Origin: a candidate division WOR-1 bacterium RIFCSPLOWO2_02_FULL_46_20
GTDB taxonomy: Bacteria; Margulisbacteria; WOR-1; O2-12-FULL-45-9
DNA length: 38,822 bases
Direction: 5' to 3'
Assembly: GCA_001771365.1 (NCBI GenBank)
Contig: METP01000058.1
Coordinates: forward strand, 1 to 38,822
Each line of letters begins with the position of its first letter. Positions within the stretch are counted from its first letter, which is position 1. The position numbers were made by a program, and so were the translations under genes. Of the stretch, positions 17,363-30,840 are shown one piece after another. Below the pieces are notes generated by a model. That model was not told where the DNA came from and ran no database searches. It worked only from the letters and a program-made list of their open reading frames with translations.

Positions 17363-17548
17363 TTACCAGCTCGACTTAGTCACGCCAGGCAACTGCCCTT
17401 TATGTGCTAAGGACCGAAAACAAATTCTGCAAATGCTAAATTTAGCGATATAGGAACGCGACCTGCCACAAATAGAACAACGATTTTTCTTACGGGTCAA
17501 AAACTTAGGTTCTCTCTTGCCTCTTTCCAACCATGATTTCTTCGCCAT
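17363..17548 (-). CDS. rpsN: 30S ribosomal protein S14, type Z (zinc)
   Basis: 61 aa: [61 protein letters not shown]. Confidence 0.97.
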   Translation of the reverse strand: MAKKSWLERGKREPKFLTRKKNRCSICGRSRSYIAKFSICRICFRSLAHKGQLPGVTKSSW

Positions 17549-18067
17549 CTAAGTTGTCTCCTTTCGAAACGGCATGCCCCACGCCTCGAGTAATTTTTTG
17601 GCTTCATTGTCATTAGCCGCTGAAGTAACAATTGTTATGTCCATACCGCGAACCCTGTCAACTCTTTCGTAATCAACCTCAGGAAAAACCAATTGCTCTT
17701 TAATCCCGAAAGTATAATTCCCCCGGCCATCAAACGACTTTGGACTAACCCCTTTAAAATCTCTGATTTTGGGCAAACATATATTAATTAACTTGTTTAA
17801 GAATTGACGCATCCTCTCTCCGCGCAACGTTACCTTAAGCCCGATTTGCATCCCCTCCCTTATCTTAAATACCGCGATTGACTTTTTGGCTGTTCTGACC
17901 AAAGGTTTTTGACCGGTAATCTCGGCCAATTCTTTGGCCGAAACATCACAGGCCTTAGCATCTTCCCGGGCTTCACCCACCCCACGATTAATCACTATTT
18001 TAACTACACAAGGAACACGCATGGGATTGTCATATTCTTTTTTTAATTTTTCTAATAAATCTGACAT
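17549..18067 (-). CDS. rplE: 50S ribosomal protein L5
   Basis: [21 protein letters not shown]...[37 protein letters not shown]. Confidence 0.97.
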   Translation of the reverse strand: MSDLLEKLKKEYDNPMRVPCVVKIVINRGVGEAREDAKACDVSAKELAEITGQKPLVRTAKKSIAVFKIREGMQIGLKVTLRGERMRQFLNKLINICLPKIRDFKGVSPKSFDGRGNYTFGIKEQLVFPEVDYERVDRVRGMDITIVTSAANDNEAKKLLEAWGMPFRKETT

Positions 18068-18068
18068 A

Positions 18069-18380
18069 TCACACCTTATCCACTACTTCGCCGCAGCTGG
18101 CACAAGCCCTAACCCCCTTACCTTCAACTTTTTTCCCTTTCACTCGGCTGGGCTCGCCACATTTGGGGCAAATTAGCATTACTTTTGACGCATACATCGG
18201 CATAGGTTTTTCAATGATCCCGCCTTGAAAATCACGTGTTGGCTTTTGATGCCGCTTAACCACATTCACCCTCTCCACAATTACCTTGGCCTCTTTAGCA
18301 AAAACCGCCAGGACCTTCCCTTTCTTACCTTTATTTTTACCAGAAAGAACAATCACTTTGTCATCTTTCTTAATTTTCAT
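18069..18380 (-). CDS. rplX: 50S ribosomal protein L24
   Basis: [27 protein letters not shown]...[41 protein letters not shown]; track ORF starts at 18389 (TTG). Confidence 0.95.
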   Translation of the reverse strand: MKIKKDDKVIVLSGKNKGKKGKVLAVFAKEAKVIVERVNVVKRHQKPTRDFQGGIIEKPMPMYASKVMLICPKCGEPSRVKGKKVEGKGVRACASCGEVVDKV

Positions 18381-18381
18381 T

Positions 18382-18756
18382 TTATACAACCTCTGGCGCC
18401 AGGGAAATAATTTTCATAAACTCTTTATCTCGAAGCTCCCTGGCCACGGGTCCAAAGACTCTGGTGCCGCGCGGATTTTTACTCTGAACATCAGTAATAA
18501 GTACCACGGCATTATCATCAAATCTGACGTAAGACCCGTCAGCCCGGCGCATCGGTTTCTTTGTGCGCACCACCACGCCAAAAACCACTTCACTTTTCTT
18601 TACCGTCATGCCAGGGTTAGATTCCTTAACGACTCCGACTATAACATCACCCACTCCGGCAAAGCGGCGATTAGACCCGCCTAAAACCCGAATACACAAT
18701 AAAGAACGGGCCCCAGTATTATCAGCTACGCGTAACCGGCTCTCCTGTTGTATCAA
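18382..18756 (-). CDS. rplN: 50S ribosomal protein L14 (TTG start)
   Basis: [45 protein letters not shown]. Confidence 0.97.
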   Translation of the reverse strand: MIQQESRLRVADNTGARSLLCIRVLGGSNRRFAGVGDVIVGVVKESNPGMTVKKSEVVFGVVVRTKKPMRRADGSYVRFDDNAVVLITDVQSKNPRGTRVFGPVARELRDKEFMKIISLAPEVV

Positions 18757-19075
18757 CCTTCTTCTCCTTCATCTTGGGTAATTCGTGTACGTTAACATTA
18801 CCCTTCCCAAGTATTTTGACTAAACGCCACCTCTTATCCCTTGAGATGGGTTTGGTTTCCATTATTTCAACCCTATCGCCAACAGCACACTCATTTTTTT
18901 CATCATGTGCCTTGAATTTCTTTGAAGCACGCACTACTTTCTGATAGAAGGGATGAGGATATGTAGTTTTAACCTCAACCACCGCAGTTTTATTCATCTT
19001 GGCGCTTACCACTATCCCGACCTTGATTTTTCTTTTTCCCCTTTCCAATTTAGCGCGCTCCTTTCTCATTGACAA
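18722..19075 (-). CDS. rpsQ: 30S ribosomal protein S17 with C-terminal extension
   Basis: [71 protein letters not shown]. Confidence 0.96.
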   Translation of the reverse strand: MSMRKERAKLERGKRKIKVGIVVSAKMNKTAVVEVKTTYPHPFYQKVVRASKKFKAHDEKNECAVGDRVEIMETKPISRDKRWRLVKILGKGNVNVHELPKMKEKKVDTTGEPVTRS

Positions 19076-19241
19076 TCGTTAATATTCGAGCGATATCTCT
19101 GCGCAATTGCCTCACTTTAAGCGGGTTTTTCAACTGCTGGTTGACCTTGGAAAATCTGGCCAACAAAAGCTCATGACGCAGATGTTTTTCTTTCTTCTTT
19201 AATTCTTCAGCGCCTAATTCACGCAATTCCGCGGTTTTCAT
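19050..19241 (-). CDS. rpmC: 50S ribosomal protein L29
   Basis: [60 protein letters not shown]. Confidence 0.96.
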   Translation of the reverse strand: MKTAELRELGAEELKKKEKHLRHELLLARFSKVNQQLKNPLKVRQLRRDIARILTIVNEKGAR

Positions 19242-19648
19242 ATCTTCTCCATAAATCTGGTTTTTAGCGGCAATTTATAACTGGCCAGGTGCAGCGCTTT
19301 TTTAGCCTCTGCCTGCGGTATGCCGCCAATTTCGAAAATAATATGTCCCTGTCTAATCGGCGCGACAAAAGCCACGGGAGCACCCTTACCACCACCCATG
19401 CGTGTTTCTGCCGGCCGAGCAGTGATAATCTTATCGGCAAAAGCCCGCACCCACACTTTGCCTCCCCTTTTGAGATAATGAGTCAAAGCTTTTCTCGCTG
19501 CTTCAATCTGGTTGACTGTCAGATAGCCGCTTTCCAGCGACTGCAAAGCATATTCACCGAAGCTAATACCAACCCCCCCGGTGGCCTTGCCGCGCACCCT
19601 TCCCCTCTGATGTTTCCTAAATTTAGTTTTGGTTGGGCTGATTACCAT
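19238..19648 (-). CDS. rplP: 50S ribosomal protein L16
   Basis: [70 protein letters not shown]; track ORF starts 36 nt earlier. Confidence 0.95.
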   Translation of the reverse strand: MVISPTKTKFRKHQRGRVRGKATGGVGISFGEYALQSLESGYLTVNQIEAARKALTHYLKRGGKVWVRAFADKIITARPAETRMGGGKGAPVAFVAPIRQGHIIFEIGGIPQAEAKKALHLASYKLPLKTRFMEKI

Positions 19649-20324
19649 TTTCCTGCTCCGCCTCCTTAGCGACATCAACGACATCCTTGTTTTTCACTTT
19701 TAAAACTTCACCCTTATAAATCCAAACTTTGACACCAATTTTGCCGTAAAGTGTCATCGCTTCGGCAAAGCCATAATCAATCTTGGCGCGCAGAGTGTGG
19801 AGTGGAACACTGCCAACTCGATACCACTCTCGGCGGGCAATCTCTCCGCCACCCAATCTCCCGGCACACATAATTTTAACCCCTTTTGCACCCATGCGCA
19901 TCCCCTTGGAAACCGCCTGTTTCATGGCTCGGCGATAGGAAATTCGTTTCTCGAGCTGAGAAGCAACATATTCTGCCACTAACACTGAACAAATTTCTGG
20001 TTTTGCTTCTTCACGAACATTTAATTGGATCTGTTTCTTGAATTTTTTTATCAGTTTGTCACGAATAGTTGAAATTTCCTTTCCACCCTTGCCAATAATT
20101 AAACCCGGCCTGGCAGTATGAAGATCTATTTCGATTTGATTCGCCTTGCGGCCTATAAAAATTCTTGATATCCCAGCCTTAAATAACGTACTCTTTAAGT
20201 ATTTTCTAAGTTCCAGGTCCTCAGCCAGTTGCTTGCCATAGTCTTCGCCATCGGCATACCAAAAACTGTCCCAATGTTCAATAATCCCTATTCTTAATCC
20301 ATGCGGGTGAATCTTTTGGCCCAT
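19623..20324 (-). CDS. rpsC: 30S ribosomal protein S3
   Basis: [24 protein letters not shown]...[14 protein letters not shown]-like KH domain [17 protein letters not shown]. Confidence 0.97.
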   Translation of the reverse strand: MGQKIHPHGLRIGIIEHWDSFWYADGEDYGKQLAEDLELRKYLKSTLFKAGISRIFIGRKANQIEIDLHTARPGLIIGKGGKEISTIRDKLIKKFKKQIQLNVREEAKPEICSVLVAEYVASQLEKRISYRRAMKQAVSKGMRMGAKGVKIMCAGRLGGGEIARREWYRVGSVPLHTLRAKIDYGFAEAMTLYGKIGVKVWIYKGEVLKVKNKDVVDVAKEAEQENGNQPNQN

Positions 20325-20692
20325 TAAGCTTCCTCCTTAACGTTACTTTGTTTATTTTCTTTGGCACTGACACAAACGGTAACATGGCTGGTCTTTTTCA
20401 AGATTGGAAAAGCACGGCCCTTGGCCCGAGCTCTCCAACGTTTCATGGTCACACCTTTGTTGGCATAAATTTCAGAAACAATTAGTGACTCTTGGTCCAA
20501 CTTGTAATTATTTTTTGCGTTGGCTACCGCGGATTCAATCACTTTTATCAAAATCCTGGCACCTTTTTGCGGCATCAACCTTAATACCTGTAAAGCTTCG
20601 AGCGCGTTTTTACCACGGATCATCTCCATTACCAGCCCCAATTTGCGAGGACCAATTCTGACCCACTTAACTTGTGCTTTTACGATTGTCAT
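20324..20692 (-). CDS. rplV: 50S ribosomal protein L22
   Basis: [56 protein letters not shown]. Confidence 0.97.
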   Translation of the reverse strand: MTIVKAQVKWVRIGPRKLGLVMEMIRGKNALEALQVLRLMPQKGARILIKVIESAVANAKNNYKLDQESLIVSEIYANKGVTMKRWRARAKGRAFPILKKTSHVTVCVSAKENKQSNVKEEA

Positions 20693-20973
20693 GTTAATGT
20701 TGCCGCCTTGTCAGTTGGAGAACTGTGCCCTTTAAAGACTCTGGTGTGGGCAAATTCACCCAATTTATGACCAACCATGTTTTCTGTAATATAAACCGGG
20801 AGATGCTTCCTGCCATTATGAACCGCAAAAGTATAACCGACCATCTCCGGAATAATGGTACAACTCCTGGCCCAAGTCTTTATCATGGTCTTTTGTCCTG
20901 AAGCTTCCATTTTCTGAACTTTCTTCAGCAGTTTTTCGTCAACATACGGTCCTTTTTTAATCGACCTTCCCAT
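20689..20973 (-). CDS. rpsS: 30S ribosomal protein S19
   Basis: [19 protein letters not shown]...[50 protein letters not shown]. Confidence 0.97.
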   Translation of the reverse strand: MGRSIKKGPYVDEKLLKKVQKMEASGQKTMIKTWARSCTIIPEMVGYTFAVHNGRKHLPVYITENMVGHKLGEFAHTRVFKGHSSPTDKAATLT

Positions 20974-20976
20974 CTT

Positions 20977-21801
20977 CTATTTCCTCCCGCTTAAGATAAA
21001 GCGATCATTGCGATGTCTTGGTTTTCTGGTCTTCTTGCCCCGGGTTGGTTTTCCCCAAGGAGTAACCGGATGCTTCCTGCCGATAGGAGATTTACCTTCT
21101 CCTCCACCATGAGGATGGTCACAGGGATTCATAGCCACCCCTCTAACAGATGGCCGGCGCCCCAGATGCCTCAGCCTGCCTGCCTTACCCAGAACAACAT
21201 TCTTGGCGTCGACATTACCAACTTGACCGACAGTCGCCCGACAAGAAATATGCACCATGCGCTGCTCACCAGAGGGCAGCCTGATGATAGCGTAGTTCCC
21301 TTCTTTAGCCATTAACATGATACCCGCACCGGCAGAACGTCCCAAAATCCCACCTTTACCCGGCTCAAGCTCAATATTATGCACTAATGTACCAACCGGA
21401 ATTGAACGCAAAGGCAGAGCATTGCCCGGTTTAATGTCAGCATCAACTCCGGAGTTCAATGTCTCCCCGTCCACCAGGCCAAGCGGAGCCAAAATATATC
21501 GCTTCTCACCATCCTCATATTGCAACAAAGCAATACGCGCGTTACGATTGGGATCATATTCAACACCAACGACTCTGGCCGACATATCCTTATCACGTTT
21601 AAAGTCAATAATCCGATACATGCGTTTGTGGCCACCACCGCGATGTCGTGCTGAGACTCTACCCATGCTATCCCTACCGGCAGTTTTACGATAAGGGACT
21701 AAGAGTGATTTTTCTGGTTTATTTTTAGTGATGTCTGAAAAATCATCCGCTATCTGAAATCTTTGTCCTGGAGTTACAGGATTTTTTTGCTTAACTCCCA
21801 T
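20977..21801 (-). CDS. rplB: 50S ribosomal protein L2
   Basis: [25 protein letters not shown]...[40 protein letters not shown]. Confidence 0.98.
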   Translation of the reverse strand: MGVKQKNPVTPGQRFQIADDFSDITKNKPEKSLLVPYRKTAGRDSMGRVSARHRGGGHKRMYRIIDFKRDKDMSARVVGVEYDPNRNARIALLQYEDGEKRYILAPLGLVDGETLNSGVDADIKPGNALPLRSIPVGTLVHNIELEPGKGGILGRSAGAGIMLMAKEGNYAIIRLPSGEQRMVHISCRATVGQVGNVDAKNVVLGKAGRLRHLGRRPSVRGVAMNPCDHPHGGGEGKSPIGRKHPVTPWGKPTRGKKTRKPRHRNDRFILSGRK

Positions 21802-22082
21802 TATGCTTCAAGCTCCTCTATTGTTTGCCCCCGCGTTAAACTAACATAGGCTTTTTTCCACTGGGATGTCCGACCAACCGATTTGCCCACAACCTTGCGC
21901 TTGGCACGAACCTTGCAGGTATTAACAGCCAGGACCTTTACCTTAAAAAGTTGTTCGATCGCTTGTTTAATCCCAACCTTGGTTGCGTCAAGATGAACCT
22001 TAAATACATATCTTGAATCAACCTTTTGCCCCACCGCTTTTTCAGTAATTAACGGCTTTAATATTATTTGTTCCGGAAGCAT
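21801..22082 (-). CDS. rplW: 50S ribosomal protein L23
   Basis: [58 protein letters not shown]. Confidence 0.96.
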   Translation of the reverse strand: MLPEQIILKPLITEKAVGQKVDSRYVFKVHLDATKVGIKQAIEQLFKVKVLAVNTCKVRAKRKVVGKSVGRTSQWKKAYVSLTRGQTIEELEA

Positions 22083-22702
22083 TATGCTAGCCCCTCCTCA
22101 AACTGTTTAATCGCGCTATTGTCAATTAGCAGCCATTCGCAAGCCGTAAGATCAAAAATATTTAAATCTTTAGCTAAAAGTAGTGTTACCCCTTTGATGT
22201 TTCGGCAAGCCTTATTAAAATCCGCGTTATCTTGCCCAGCCACAATTAAAACTCTTCCAGTTATCTGCAAATCTTTTAGCATTTTTACCGCCACTTTTGT
22301 CTTGATCTCTGAAAGTTTAAATTCCTGAACCACCTTAACTCTGCCTGCTTTAGCTTTGGCTGAAAGAACTGTCTTAAGCGCTAATTTCCTAATTTTTTTT
22401 GGCAAAGCATATCCATAATCTCTCGGCTTTGGGGCAAAGACTACGCCGCCCTTTCTCCACAGCGGCGAACGGATGCTGCCCGCTCTGGCTCGGCCGGTCC
22501 CCTTTTGCTTCCAAGGCTTTTTACCACCACCACGAACCTCACCACGGGTCTTGGCGCTCTGCGTCCCTCTTCTCTTTGACGCTTGATACCATACCACCGC
22601 CGAATGCACAACATTGTCATTTGGCTTACGACCAAAAATATCTACTGGAGCCGTTACTTCTCCAGCACTTTTGCCGTCTATATCATATAATGGCAGATTC
22701 AT
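22082..22702 (-). CDS. rplD: 50S ribosomal protein L4
   Basis: RRGTQSAKTRGEVRGGGKKPWKQKGTGRARAGSIRSPLWRKGGVVFAPKPRDYGYALPKK. Confidence 0.97.
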   Translation of the reverse strand: MNLPLYDIDGKSAGEVTAPVDIFGRKPNDNVVHSAVVWYQASKRRGTQSAKTRGEVRGGGKKPWKQKGTGRARAGSIRSPLWRKGGVVFAPKPRDYGYALPKKIRKLALKTVLSAKAKAGRVKVVQEFKLSEIKTKVAVKMLKDLQITGRVLIVAGQDNADFNKACRNIKGVTLLLAKDLNIFDLTACEWLLIDNSAIKQFEEGLA

Positions 22703-23388
22703 GCCTTTGCCTCGGCTTTCTTATCGGCTTTCTTCTCTGCTTTCTTTTCCGTTTGCTTATCGAAGGCAACAAGTTTAGCCACCTGAGTCCGTTTGATTGA
22801 AACAAGGTTCCCCTTTTTCCCTGGAACCGTCCCTTTTACAAGAAGTAGATTTTTTTCCGCATCAACTCTAACCACCTTAATACTTTTAACCGACGCCCTA
22901 ACCGCTCCCATCCTCCCTGGCATAGACAAACCCTTAAAAACCCTGCCCGGAGTTGTCCCGGCACCGATTGACCCGGTGATCCGATGCGATTTCGAACCAT
23001 GGGACATCGGTCCCCGCGCGTGATGATGGCGTTTTATATTACCGGCAAAACCTTTACCTATGGTAATGCCAGAAATAACCAGCATGTCCCCGGGACTAAA
23101 AATTTCAACCTTGATCTCCTGACCAACTTGAATTCCACCCGTATTTTCATTTCTAAATTCACGCAGATATCTTGCCTGGGACTCTTTTAGGTGTCCCTTC
23201 ATCGGCTTATTTAGTTTTTTGTTCTGACCAAACCCAACCTGGATAGCATTGTAGCCATCGGTTTCCTTGGTCTTGAGCTGAGTAACCACACATGGCCCAG
23301 CTTCAATAACTGTTACCGGAACCATATTGCCGGATTCATCAAATATTTGCGTCATTCCAATTTTTTTACCTAATAAATTATCCATCAT
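22699..23388 (-). CDS. rplC: 50S ribosomal protein L3 with Lys/Ala-rich C-terminal tail
   Basis: [36 protein letters not shown]...[42 protein letters not shown]; tail [17 protein letters not shown]. Confidence 0.97.
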   Translation of the reverse strand: MMDNLLGKKIGMTQIFDESGNMVPVTVIEAGPCVVTQLKTKETDGYNAIQVGFGQNKKLNKPMKGHLKESQARYLREFRNENTGGIQVGQEIKVEIFSPGDMLVISGITIGKGFAGNIKRHHHARGPMSHGSKSHRITGSIGAGTTPGRVFKGLSMPGRMGAVRASVKSIKVVRVDAEKNLLLVKGTVPGKKGNLVSIKRTQVAKLVAFDKQTEKKAEKKADKKAEAKA

Positions 23389-23708
23389 TACCCCATTTTA
23401 ATCTCAACATCTACCCCGGACGGTAAATCGAGTTGCATTAAAGCGTCTACGGTTTGCGGCGGCGGATCCAAAATATCAATTAAGCGTTTGTGCGTGCGTA
23501 TTTCAAAATGCTCTCGCGACTTTTTATCCACGTGCGGAGAACGCAAAACACAATATATCTGTTTATCGGTTGGCAAGGGCACCGGGCCGGAAACAATTGA
23601 GCCCGCCCTTTTCGCTGTTTGAACAATCTTTCCCGCCGATTGGTCCAGTATCCTATGATCGTAACTCTTGAGCCTGATCCTAATCCTTTGTCTTTTTTGT
23701 CTTACCAT
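23388..23708 (-). CDS. rpsJ: 30S ribosomal protein S10
   Basis: [47 protein letters not shown]; start trimmed from track ORF 23735. Confidence 0.96.
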   Translation of the reverse strand: MVRQKRQRIRIRLKSYDHRILDQSAGKIVQTAKRAGSIVSGPVPLPTDKQIYCVLRSPHVDKKSREHFEIRTHKRLIDILDPPPQTVDALMQLDLPSGVDVEIKMG

Positions 23709-23709
23709 A

Positions 23710-25815
23710 TTATTTTTCCTGACCTTCCTCTGCACTAGCGGTACCTTGATTTTTTTCGATTATCTCCTGCGCTAGATTCTTGGGCATTTCATTGTATTCA
23801 CAAAATTCCATACTGTAAGAGCCACGACCCTGGGTTAAAGAACGCACAATTGTAGAATAACCAAACATGGTTGAGAGAGGCACTTTGGCTTTTATAGTCT
23901 GAATTCCCATACGCGCTTCCATGCCTTCAATGCGGCCTCGTCGGCTATTTAGGTCACCAATAACCTCTCCCATATATTGATCGGGCACCACTACCTCCAC
24001 CTTCATAGTCGGCTCCAGCAAAATCGGACTACTTTGCAGAACACCTTTTTTAAACGCCATTGAACCGGCAATTTTAAAAGCTATTTCCGAAGAATCAACA
24101 TCATGATAAGAACCGTCAAACAGTGTGGTGCGCAGATCAATGACCGGATAACCAGCCAACACCCCGGTTGACATAGCTTCTTCTATTCCTTTTTCAACCG
24201 CCGGGATATATTCTCTAGGAATTGAACCACGCACAATCTTATTAACAAATTCAAAACCCTTACCTGCCGCCAACGGCTCAAGCCTAAGAAAAACATGGCC
24301 ATATTGGCCCCGGCCACCGGTTTGTCTAATATATTTGCCTTCAACTTCTGCTTCTCCGCGAATGGTTTCTTTGTAGGCAACCTGCGGTTTCCCGACATTG
24401 GCTTCAACACGAAATTCTCGGAGTAATCGATCTACAATAATCTCCAGGTGCAACTCTCCCATACCGGAAATAATTGTTTGCCCGGTCTCCGGGTCACCCT
24501 TAATTCTAAAGGTTGGGTCTTCTTCCGCCAGTTTTCCCAAGGCCATGCCAAGTCTTTCTTGATCTACCTTAGTCTTAGGCTCAATCGCCACAAAAATAAC
24601 TGGTTCAGGAAATTGAATAGATTCGAGGATTATTGGTTTAAGCGTATCACACAGCGTATCGCCAGTAGTAGTATTTTTTAAACCAACCGCGGCGGCAATA
24701 TCGCCAGCGTAAATCTCTTCTATATCCTCGCGTTTATTGGCATGCATTTGTAAAATCCTGCCAATTCTCTCTTTTTTATCTTTAACGGAATTTAATACGT
24801 AAGATCCGGACTTCAACGTCCCTGAATATACCCTAAAAAATGTTAGCCTTCCGACAAAGGGATCAGACATAATCTTAAAAGCTAAAGCGGCAAAAGGTTC
24901 TTCGTCAGCTGCTTTTCTCTGTTCTTCTTCCCCAGATTTAGTGTTCAAACCCTTAACTCCCTCTTTATCTAGGGGAGAAGGGAGATAATCAACGATAACA
25001 TCCAAAAGCGGCTGCACTCCACGGTTCTTAAAAGACGAACCGCAAACCACCGGAACAATTTGTGCCGCTATCACGGCTTTTCTTAAACCCACCCGTATCT
25101 CTTCCTTGGTCAAAGCTTGGCCTGACAAGTATTTCTCCAAAAGTTTATCGTCGGCTTCAGCCGCAGCTTCGACCAATTTTTCCCGATAAGCGTTCGCCTT
25201 CACCTTCAAGTCATCGGGAATAGGCTTACGTACAAGCTTTAGCCCCAGATCGTCCTCATACATAACAGCATCCATCTCCACCAGGTCAATTATCCCGGCA
25301 AACTGATCTTCTGCGCCAACCGGCAATTGGAACAACACCGGTTTGCTTAAAAGCCGATCCTTTATTTGATCTGCCACGCGATAAAAGTCCGCCCCAACAC
25401 GATCCATTTTATTAATAAAGGCAACCCGCGGCACATTATAGCGAGTGGCTTGCCGCCAAACTGTTTCTGATTGCGGCTGCACTCCACCCACGGCACAAAA
25501 AATTATTACCACTCCATCTAAGACTCGCAAAGATCGTTCCACTTCAACCGTAAAATCCACGTGTCCGGGAGTATCAATAATATTAATGCGATGATCCCGC
25601 CAAAAGGTGGTGGTGGCGGCAGAGGTAATAGTAATACCGCGCTCTTTCTCCTGCTCCATCCAGTCCATGGTGGCGGTCCCATTATGAACCTCACCTATAC
25701 GATGAAGGCGACCACTGTAAAACAGTACCCGCTCGGTCGTGGTTGTTTTACCAGCGTCAATATGGGCCACAAAACCCATATTTCGATATTTATCCATAGC
25801 GTGTTCTCTAGCCAT
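23710..25815 (-). CDS. fusA: elongation factor G
   Basis: [60 protein letters not shown]. Confidence 0.98.
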   Translation of the reverse strand: MAREHAMDKYRNMGFVAHIDAGKTTTTERVLFYSGRLHRIGEVHNGTATMDWMEQEKERGITITSAATTTFWRDHRINIIDTPGHVDFTVEVERSLRVLDGVVIIFCAVGGVQPQSETVWRQATRYNVPRVAFINKMDRVGADFYRVADQIKDRLLSKPVLFQLPVGAEDQFAGIIDLVEMDAVMYEDDLGLKLVRKPIPDDLKVKANAYREKLVEAAAEADDKLLEKYLSGQALTKEEIRVGLRKAVIAAQIVPVVCGSSFKNRGVQPLLDVIVDYLPSPLDKEGVKGLNTKSGEEEQRKAADEEPFAALAFKIMSDPFVGRLTFFRVYSGTLKSGSYVLNSVKDKKERIGRILQMHANKREDIEEIYAGDIAAAVGLKNTTTGDTLCDTLKPIILESIQFPEPVIFVAIEPKTKVDQERLGMALGKLAEEDPTFRIKGDPETGQTIISGMGELHLEIIVDRLLREFRVEANVGKPQVAYKETIRGEAEVEGKYIRQTGGRGQYGHVFLRLEPLAAGKGFEFVNKIVRGSIPREYIPAVEKGIEEAMSTGVLAGYPVIDLRTTLFDGSYHDVDSSEIAFKIAGSMAFKKGVLQSSPILLEPTMKVEVVVPDQYMGEVIGDLNSRRGRIEGMEARMGIQTIKAKVPLSTMFGYSTIVRSLTQGRGSYSMEFCEYNEMPKNLAQEIIEKNQGTASAEEGQEK

Positions 25816-25823
25816 TTATTTTA

Positions 25824-26294
25824 TTACCACCTAAAATGAGCGAAAGCCTTATTGGCTTCCGCCGTTTTATGCAAATCTTCCTTCTTTTTCACACAAGCCC
25901 CGGCACCATTATAGGCATCCATCACTTCCGCCGCCAGGCTCTCGATCATTGATTTTCCAGCTCTTTCCTGACAAACTGTACACAACCACTTCATGGCCAG
26001 CCCCTGCCCTCTTGACTTGGACACCTCAATCGGAACCTGATAAGTCGCACCGCCAACACGCCTGGCCTTAACTTCCAACATGGGAGTTATTTTCCCTAAA
26101 GCCACGTCAAATACCTCCAAAGGATCTTTGTTTAATTTTTTCTTAATTTCATCTAAAGCGGAATAAACTATATTTTCTGCCTTACTTTTCTTCCCTTTAG
26201 TCATAACCTTATGAATAAATTTTTGAACCAGCACACTTTTGTAAACCGGGTCTTCTTGAATTATTCTTTTAGAAACATTTCCACGCCTAGGCAC
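25824..26294 (-). CDS. rpsG: 30S ribosomal protein S7
   Basis: [50 protein letters not shown]. Confidence 0.97.
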   Translation of the reverse strand: MPRRGNVSKRIIQEDPVYKSVLVQKFIHKVMTKGKKSKAENIVYSALDEIKKKLNKDPLEVFDVALGKITPMLEVKARRVGGATYQVPIEVSKSRGQGLAMKWLCTVCQERAGKSMIESLAAEVMDAYNGAGACVKKKEDLHKTAEANKAFAHFRW

Positions 26295-26676
26295 CAGCTG
26301 CTCCTCCTTTTACCATTTTTGCACCATATTTGCTGCGCGACTGTTTTCTACCTTCAACCCCAGCAGTATCAAAAGAACCCCTTACTATATGATAACGCAC
26401 GCCGGGCAAATCCTTAACACGGCCTCCCCTAACTAAAACCACCGAGTGTTCCTGTAAATTATGCCCAACTCCCGGAATATAAGCCGAAACTTCCATGCCC
26501 GTGGTCAAGCGAACCCTGGCAACTTTGCGCAAAGCAGAATTTGGTTTTTTTGGTGTTGTTGTATAAACTCTAACGCAAACCCCGCGTCTTAAAGGACAGC
26601 CCTTTAAAGCCGGCACATTCTTTTTGCTTTTCTTTTTTATTCTACCGAAGCGAACCAATTGATTAATCGTTGGCAT
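26287..26676 (-). CDS. rpsL: 30S ribosomal protein S12
   Basis: [63 protein letters not shown]; start trimmed from track ORF 26709. Confidence 0.97.
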   Translation of the reverse strand: MPTINQLVRFGRIKKKSKKNVPALKGCPLRRGVCVRVYTTTPKKPNSALRKVARVRLTTGMEVSAYIPGVGHNLQEHSVVLVRGGRVKDLPGVRYHIVRGSFDTAGVEGRKQSRSKYGAKMVKGGAAGA

Positions 26677-26677
26677 A

Positions 26678-29600
26678 TTAATACTCCTCTGCCTTTGCTT
26701 GAGCGGCAATTTTGAGCTGCCCCATTAAACCGGCCGTCGGCGTCAATTCCAAAAAACTATAGTCAAGGAACCCGGTTCCGGCTGGAATTGGCTTACCAAT
26801 GATAACATTTTCTTTTAGTCCGTACATTTCATCTGTCTTCCCATTAACCGCCGCCTCAGTTAAAACCCTGGCCGTTTCCTGGAAAGAAGCGGCAGAAATA
26901 AAACTCTCCGTGGCCAACGAAGCTTTTGTTATACCCAACAAAACTTCTGTAGAGGTGGCTTTTTCTCCTTTGCTTTTTTCGTTAATGACAGCCAAAGTAT
27001 TTTTTTCAATCAATTCACCGGGCAACAAGGTCGTATCCCCGGGCAGAACCACGCGCACTTTCTTGGTCATTTGCCTGACAATAACCTCAATATGTTTATC
27101 GGCAATAGTTACGCCTTGTCCTCGATAAATCTTTTGTATTTCATCAACTAAAAACATTTGAGCGGCAGCCACGCCTCTAATCCGCAATACTTCATGGGGA
27201 TTAACATTCCCCTCGGTAATCTGCATACCTTCGTGCACCTTATCGTTTGAGATAACCCGCAATCTGGTCTCGTAAGGTACATTGTATTCTTTTACTTCGT
27301 CTTTGCCGCCTTTGATTTTTACCAGGCGCATGCCCTCGCTTTCACTGACCTCCACTACCCCATCAATATCCGAGAGGATTGCCGTGTCGCGAGGACGTCT
27401 GCCTTCAAAAAGCTCTTCAACCTTTGGCAAACCTTGAATAATATCTCTGGTTTTGCTGGGATCGCGGCGGATTGATTCAACACGGGCGATAACATCGTAA
27501 CTTTCAACGTTCACATTGTCTTCAACAAACACCCGGGATCCGGCAATAACTAAATAATTTTCACCGGGAGCAACAACCAGGCTCTGTTTGCCAGCTTCAA
27601 TAATAACGCCCGGAGCTTTACACATTAAACCAACGGCCATTTCATCTCCGGTTTTGACCTTATTGCCAACTTTGACGAAAACCTGCACTTTGCCTGGCAC
27701 ATCATATGTTTTTGTAACTTTAGGGTTAAAAACAAAAACCTCACCATCCTGCTTCGCCACCCGATCCCCTCTCTTTGTTGAGACGTCAAGATCCAAGTAC
27801 ATAATCTTGCCGGCCGTGCTGGAAATAACATATTCATAACTCGGGTCGTATTCGGCAATAACACCGTCGGCATTTACTTTTTGATGTTCTTTTATCTGAA
27901 GCATGGCACCGACAGGCAGCGGATACTCTTCTTTCTTATCTTTAATTTTGATAAAGATCTTGGTGCTGCGGGCAATCATCTTTTGCTTTTCACCCATTTC
28001 ATCAACAATATCTTTGATTTCGATGCCATCAGAGAAACTTACCGTCCCGCCATGCTTGGTCTTAATCTGAATTTTGGCCCCTTTATGCAAAGCAACTCCA
28101 CCAATATGGAAAGTTCTCATGGTCAGCTGTGTACCTGGCTCACCGATTGATTGTGCCGCGATAATACCTACGGCTTCTCCAACATTGACCACGCGTAAAG
28201 TCGACAGATCCAAGCCATAACACTTTTTGCATAGCCCCTTTTTGGTATTGCAAGCCAAAACTGAACGAACCAAAACTTTTTCCATGCCCGATTCATATAT
28301 TTTTTTGGCAGTTTCTTCATCCATCATCTCTCCGGCTTTGGCCAAAGTTTTACCGGACAGCGGATCGACTAGATTCTTGATAGGCACACGGAAAATTAAT
28401 CTTTGCCAAAGCGGGATCACTTCTTCGTAACCTTCGCGCAGGGTTGACAGCTCAATCCCTTCTTTTGTTTCGCAATCATCTTCGGTAATCATGACATCTT
28501 GAGCGACATCTACTAACCTGCGGGTTAAATATCCCGAATCTGCCGTGCGCAGAGCGGTATCAACTAAACCTTTGCGCGCACCATAAGAAGAGATAAAATA
28601 CTCGGTTACAGTTAAGCCTTCTTTAAAGTTGGTCTTAATAGGTATCTCAATAATATTTCCAGACGGATCGGCCATCAGGCCGCGGATACCCGAGAGCTGG
28701 CGCACCTGTTGGACATTGCCCCGGGCACCAGAGAACGCCATCATGTAGACGGAGTTGAGACGATCAAATCCTTCCAACAAACTATTGGTCACCTCTTCGG
28801 TAACCGCGCTCCAAAGATCCAAAGACCTGATGAATTTTTCTTTGGCTGAAAGAGTACCAGCCTGGAAATGCCGCTCCAAATCAGCTACTTGCTTAGTTGC
28901 CCTGTCGACAATTGCCTTTTTCTTCTCCGGCACTACCAGATCTTCAATGGCAATCGAGACTCCAGCCAAAGTAGCATATTTAAACCCAAGCCGCTTAATC
29001 TCATCGGCAATTTCCGCGGCTACCGCGCTGCCATATTGCTTATAACACGTTAAGATTACCTGCTCAACTTGTTTTTTACCCATTAAAAAATTTATGTATG
29101 GATATTCTTCCACAACATCGTGTTTATTTAAGACGCGATTCATAGTATAGTTAAATTTTATCCGGCCTACAGTAGTGGCAATCAATTCCCCGTTCCGACG
29201 CACCTTGATCGGTGCCTGCAAGTGCAGCTCGTCTAGGTCATTGGCAACCATCGCTTCCCAATCATTAGCAAAAACCTTATCTTTACCCAGGGTCTGCTTG
29301 TCATCTTCAACTGTCAAATAATAGGTACCCAAAACCATGTCCTGAGTAGGGGTAATAACAGGACGGCCGGAAGCGGGCGAAAGAATATTGTTTGAGGCAA
29401 GCATCAGGATACGTGCCTCAACCTGGGCTTCAAATAATAATGGCACATGAACCGCCATCTGGTCACCGTCAAAGTCAGCATTAAACGCCGGACAAACCAG
29501 CGGATGGATTTGAATCGCCTTTCCTTCAACCAAAACCGGCTCAAAAGCCTGTATACCCAGGCGATGTAAAGTTGGGGCGCGGTTTAGCAGTACCGGATGC

Positions 29601-30838
29601 CCCTTGATAACTTCTTCTAAAATATCCCAAACAGTGATCTCTTTTTGGTCTATCATGCGTTTGGCAGATTTTACATTTTGGGCAATATTGCGGTCGACTA
29701 ATTTTCGGATCACAAAAGGTTTAAATAATTCCAGGGCCATTTCTTTGGGCAAACCACATTGATGAAGTTTAAGGGTTGGTCCAATCACAATAACTGAACG
29801 GCCGGAATAATCCGCTCGTTTGCCTAACAAATTTTGGCGGAAGCGGCCCTGTTTACCTTCAATAACATCGGTTAAGGATTTGAGAGGCCTACCGGTTGAT
29901 CCGGTCACCGCTCTTTTACGACGGCCATTATCAATTAAAACATCAACCGACTCCTGAAGCATCCTTTTTTCGTTGCGGATGATCATCTCAGGCGCACCCA
30001 TGTTAATCATTTTCTTTAAGCGATTGTTGCGGTTCAAAACCCTACGATAAAGGTCATTTAAGTCAGAGGTGGCAAAGCGTCCGCCCTCTAACTGGACCAT
30101 GGGACGAAGATCAGGTGGAATAACCGGCAAATTATCAATAATTAACCATTCCGGACGATTATTGGATGTTAAAAACGCCTCGGCCACACGCAAACGTTTA
30201 ACAATCTTCATCCGTTTTTGGCCGGTAGAAGTTTTTAGATCGCGGCGCAATTTACTGACAGTCTGACCAAGATCAATGCGCGACAACAACTCACGAATAC
30301 CTCTGGATCCGGTTTCCGCCTTAAATTTACTGCCATACTTATCAAGCGCTTCTTGATACTCGGCTTCGCGTAAGATTTTGCCTTCTTTCAGGCGTTTAAG
30401 ATCGCCACTCACCTTGGTCACAATATAAGCGTCATAATAAACAACTTCTTCAAGTGACTTGGTCGAAACATCCAGCAGCAAGCTTAAGTACCCGGGTATC
30501 CCGCGTAAAAACCAAATGTGCGCTACCGGTTCAACTAATTTAATATGCCCCATTCGCTCGCGTCTCACGCGAGAGGTGGTCACTTCAACGCCACAGCGTT
30601 CACACACAATCCCACGGTAGCGTACACGCCGATACTTGCCGCAATGACATTCCCAATCCTTAACCGGACCAAAGATCTTTTCGCAAAACAAACCTCGGCG
30701 TTCCGGCTTAAAGGTGCGGTAATTAATGGTCTCCGGTTTTTCAACCTCACCATACGACCAGCTGAGAACTTTCTCAGGAGAAGCGATTCCGATTCTTATT
30801 GCCTGAAATTCTTTGTCTGCTTTATTGGCAAATGGCAA
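26678..30838 (-). CDS. rpoC: RNA polymerase subunit beta' (1386 aa)
   Basis: [54 protein letters not shown] active-site motif. Confidence 0.98.
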   Translation of the reverse strand: MPFANKADKEFQAIRIGIASPEKVLSWSYGEVEKPETINYRTFKPERRGLFCEKIFGPVKDWECHCGKYRRVRYRGIVCERCGVEVTTSRVRRERMGHIKLVEPVAHIWFLRGIPGYLSLLLDVSTKSLEEVVYYDAYIVTKVSGDLKRLKEGKILREAEYQEALDKYGSKFKAETGSRGIRELLSRIDLGQTVSKLRRDLKTSTGQKRMKIVKRLRVAEAFLTSNNRPEWLIIDNLPVIPPDLRPMVQLEGGRFATSDLNDLYRRVLNRNNRLKKMINMGAPEMIIRNEKRMLQESVDVLIDNGRRKRAVTGSTGRPLKSLTDVIEGKQGRFRQNLLGKRADYSGRSVIVIGPTLKLHQCGLPKEMALELFKPFVIRKLVDRNIAQNVKSAKRMIDQKEITVWDILEEVIKGHPVLLNRAPTLHRLGIQAFEPVLVEGKAIQIHPLVCPAFNADFDGDQMAVHVPLLFEAQVEARILMLASNNILSPASGRPVITPTQDMVLGTYYLTVEDDKQTLGKDKVFANDWEAMVANDLDELHLQAPIKVRRNGELIATTVGRIKFNYTMNRVLNKHDVVEEYPYINFLMGKKQVEQVILTCYKQYGSAVAAEIADEIKRLGFKYATLAGVSIAIEDLVVPEKKKAIVDRATKQVADLERHFQAGTLSAKEKFIRSLDLWSAVTEEVTNSLLEGFDRLNSVYMMAFSGARGNVQQVRQLSGIRGLMADPSGNIIEIPIKTNFKEGLTVTEYFISSYGARKGLVDTALRTADSGYLTRRLVDVAQDVMITEDDCETKEGIELSTLREGYEEVIPLWQRLIFRVPIKNLVDPLSGKTLAKAGEMMDEETAKKIYESGMEKVLVRSVLACNTKKGLCKKCYGLDLSTLRVVNVGEAVGIIAAQSIGEPGTQLTMRTFHIGGVALHKGAKIQIKTKHGGTVSFSDGIEIKDIVDEMGEKQKMIARSTKIFIKIKDKKEEYPLPVGAMLQIKEHQKVNADGVIAEYDPSYEYVISSTAGKIMYLDLDVSTKRGDRVAKQDGEVFVFNPKVTKTYDVPGKVQVFVKVGNKVKTGDEMAVGLMCKAPGVIIEAGKQSLVVAPGENYLVIAGSRVFVEDNVNVESYDVIARVESIRRDPSKTRDIIQGLPKVEELFEGRRPRDTAILSDIDGVVEVSESEGMRLVKIKGGKDEVKEYNVPYETRLRVISNDKVHEGMQITEGNVNPHEVLRIRGVAAAQMFLVDEIQKIYRGQGVTIADKHIEVIVRQMTKKVRVVLPGDTTLLPGELIEKNTLAVINEKSKGEKATSTEVLLGITKASLATESFISAASFQETARVLTEAAVNGKTDEMYGLKENVIIGKPIPAGTGFLDYSFLELTPTAGLMGQLKIAAQAKAEEY

Positions 30839-30840
30839 GA

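Noticed and set aside
22711-22760. Lys/Ala-rich repeats at the rplC 3' end ([15 protein letters not shown])
   Set aside because: Simple low-complexity basic tail common in ribosomal proteins; not the 7-bp pattern.
26287-26676. Streptomycin-resistance mutations in rpsL
   Set aside because: [11 protein letters not shown] and [15 protein letters not shown] read as the ordinary wild-type motifs.
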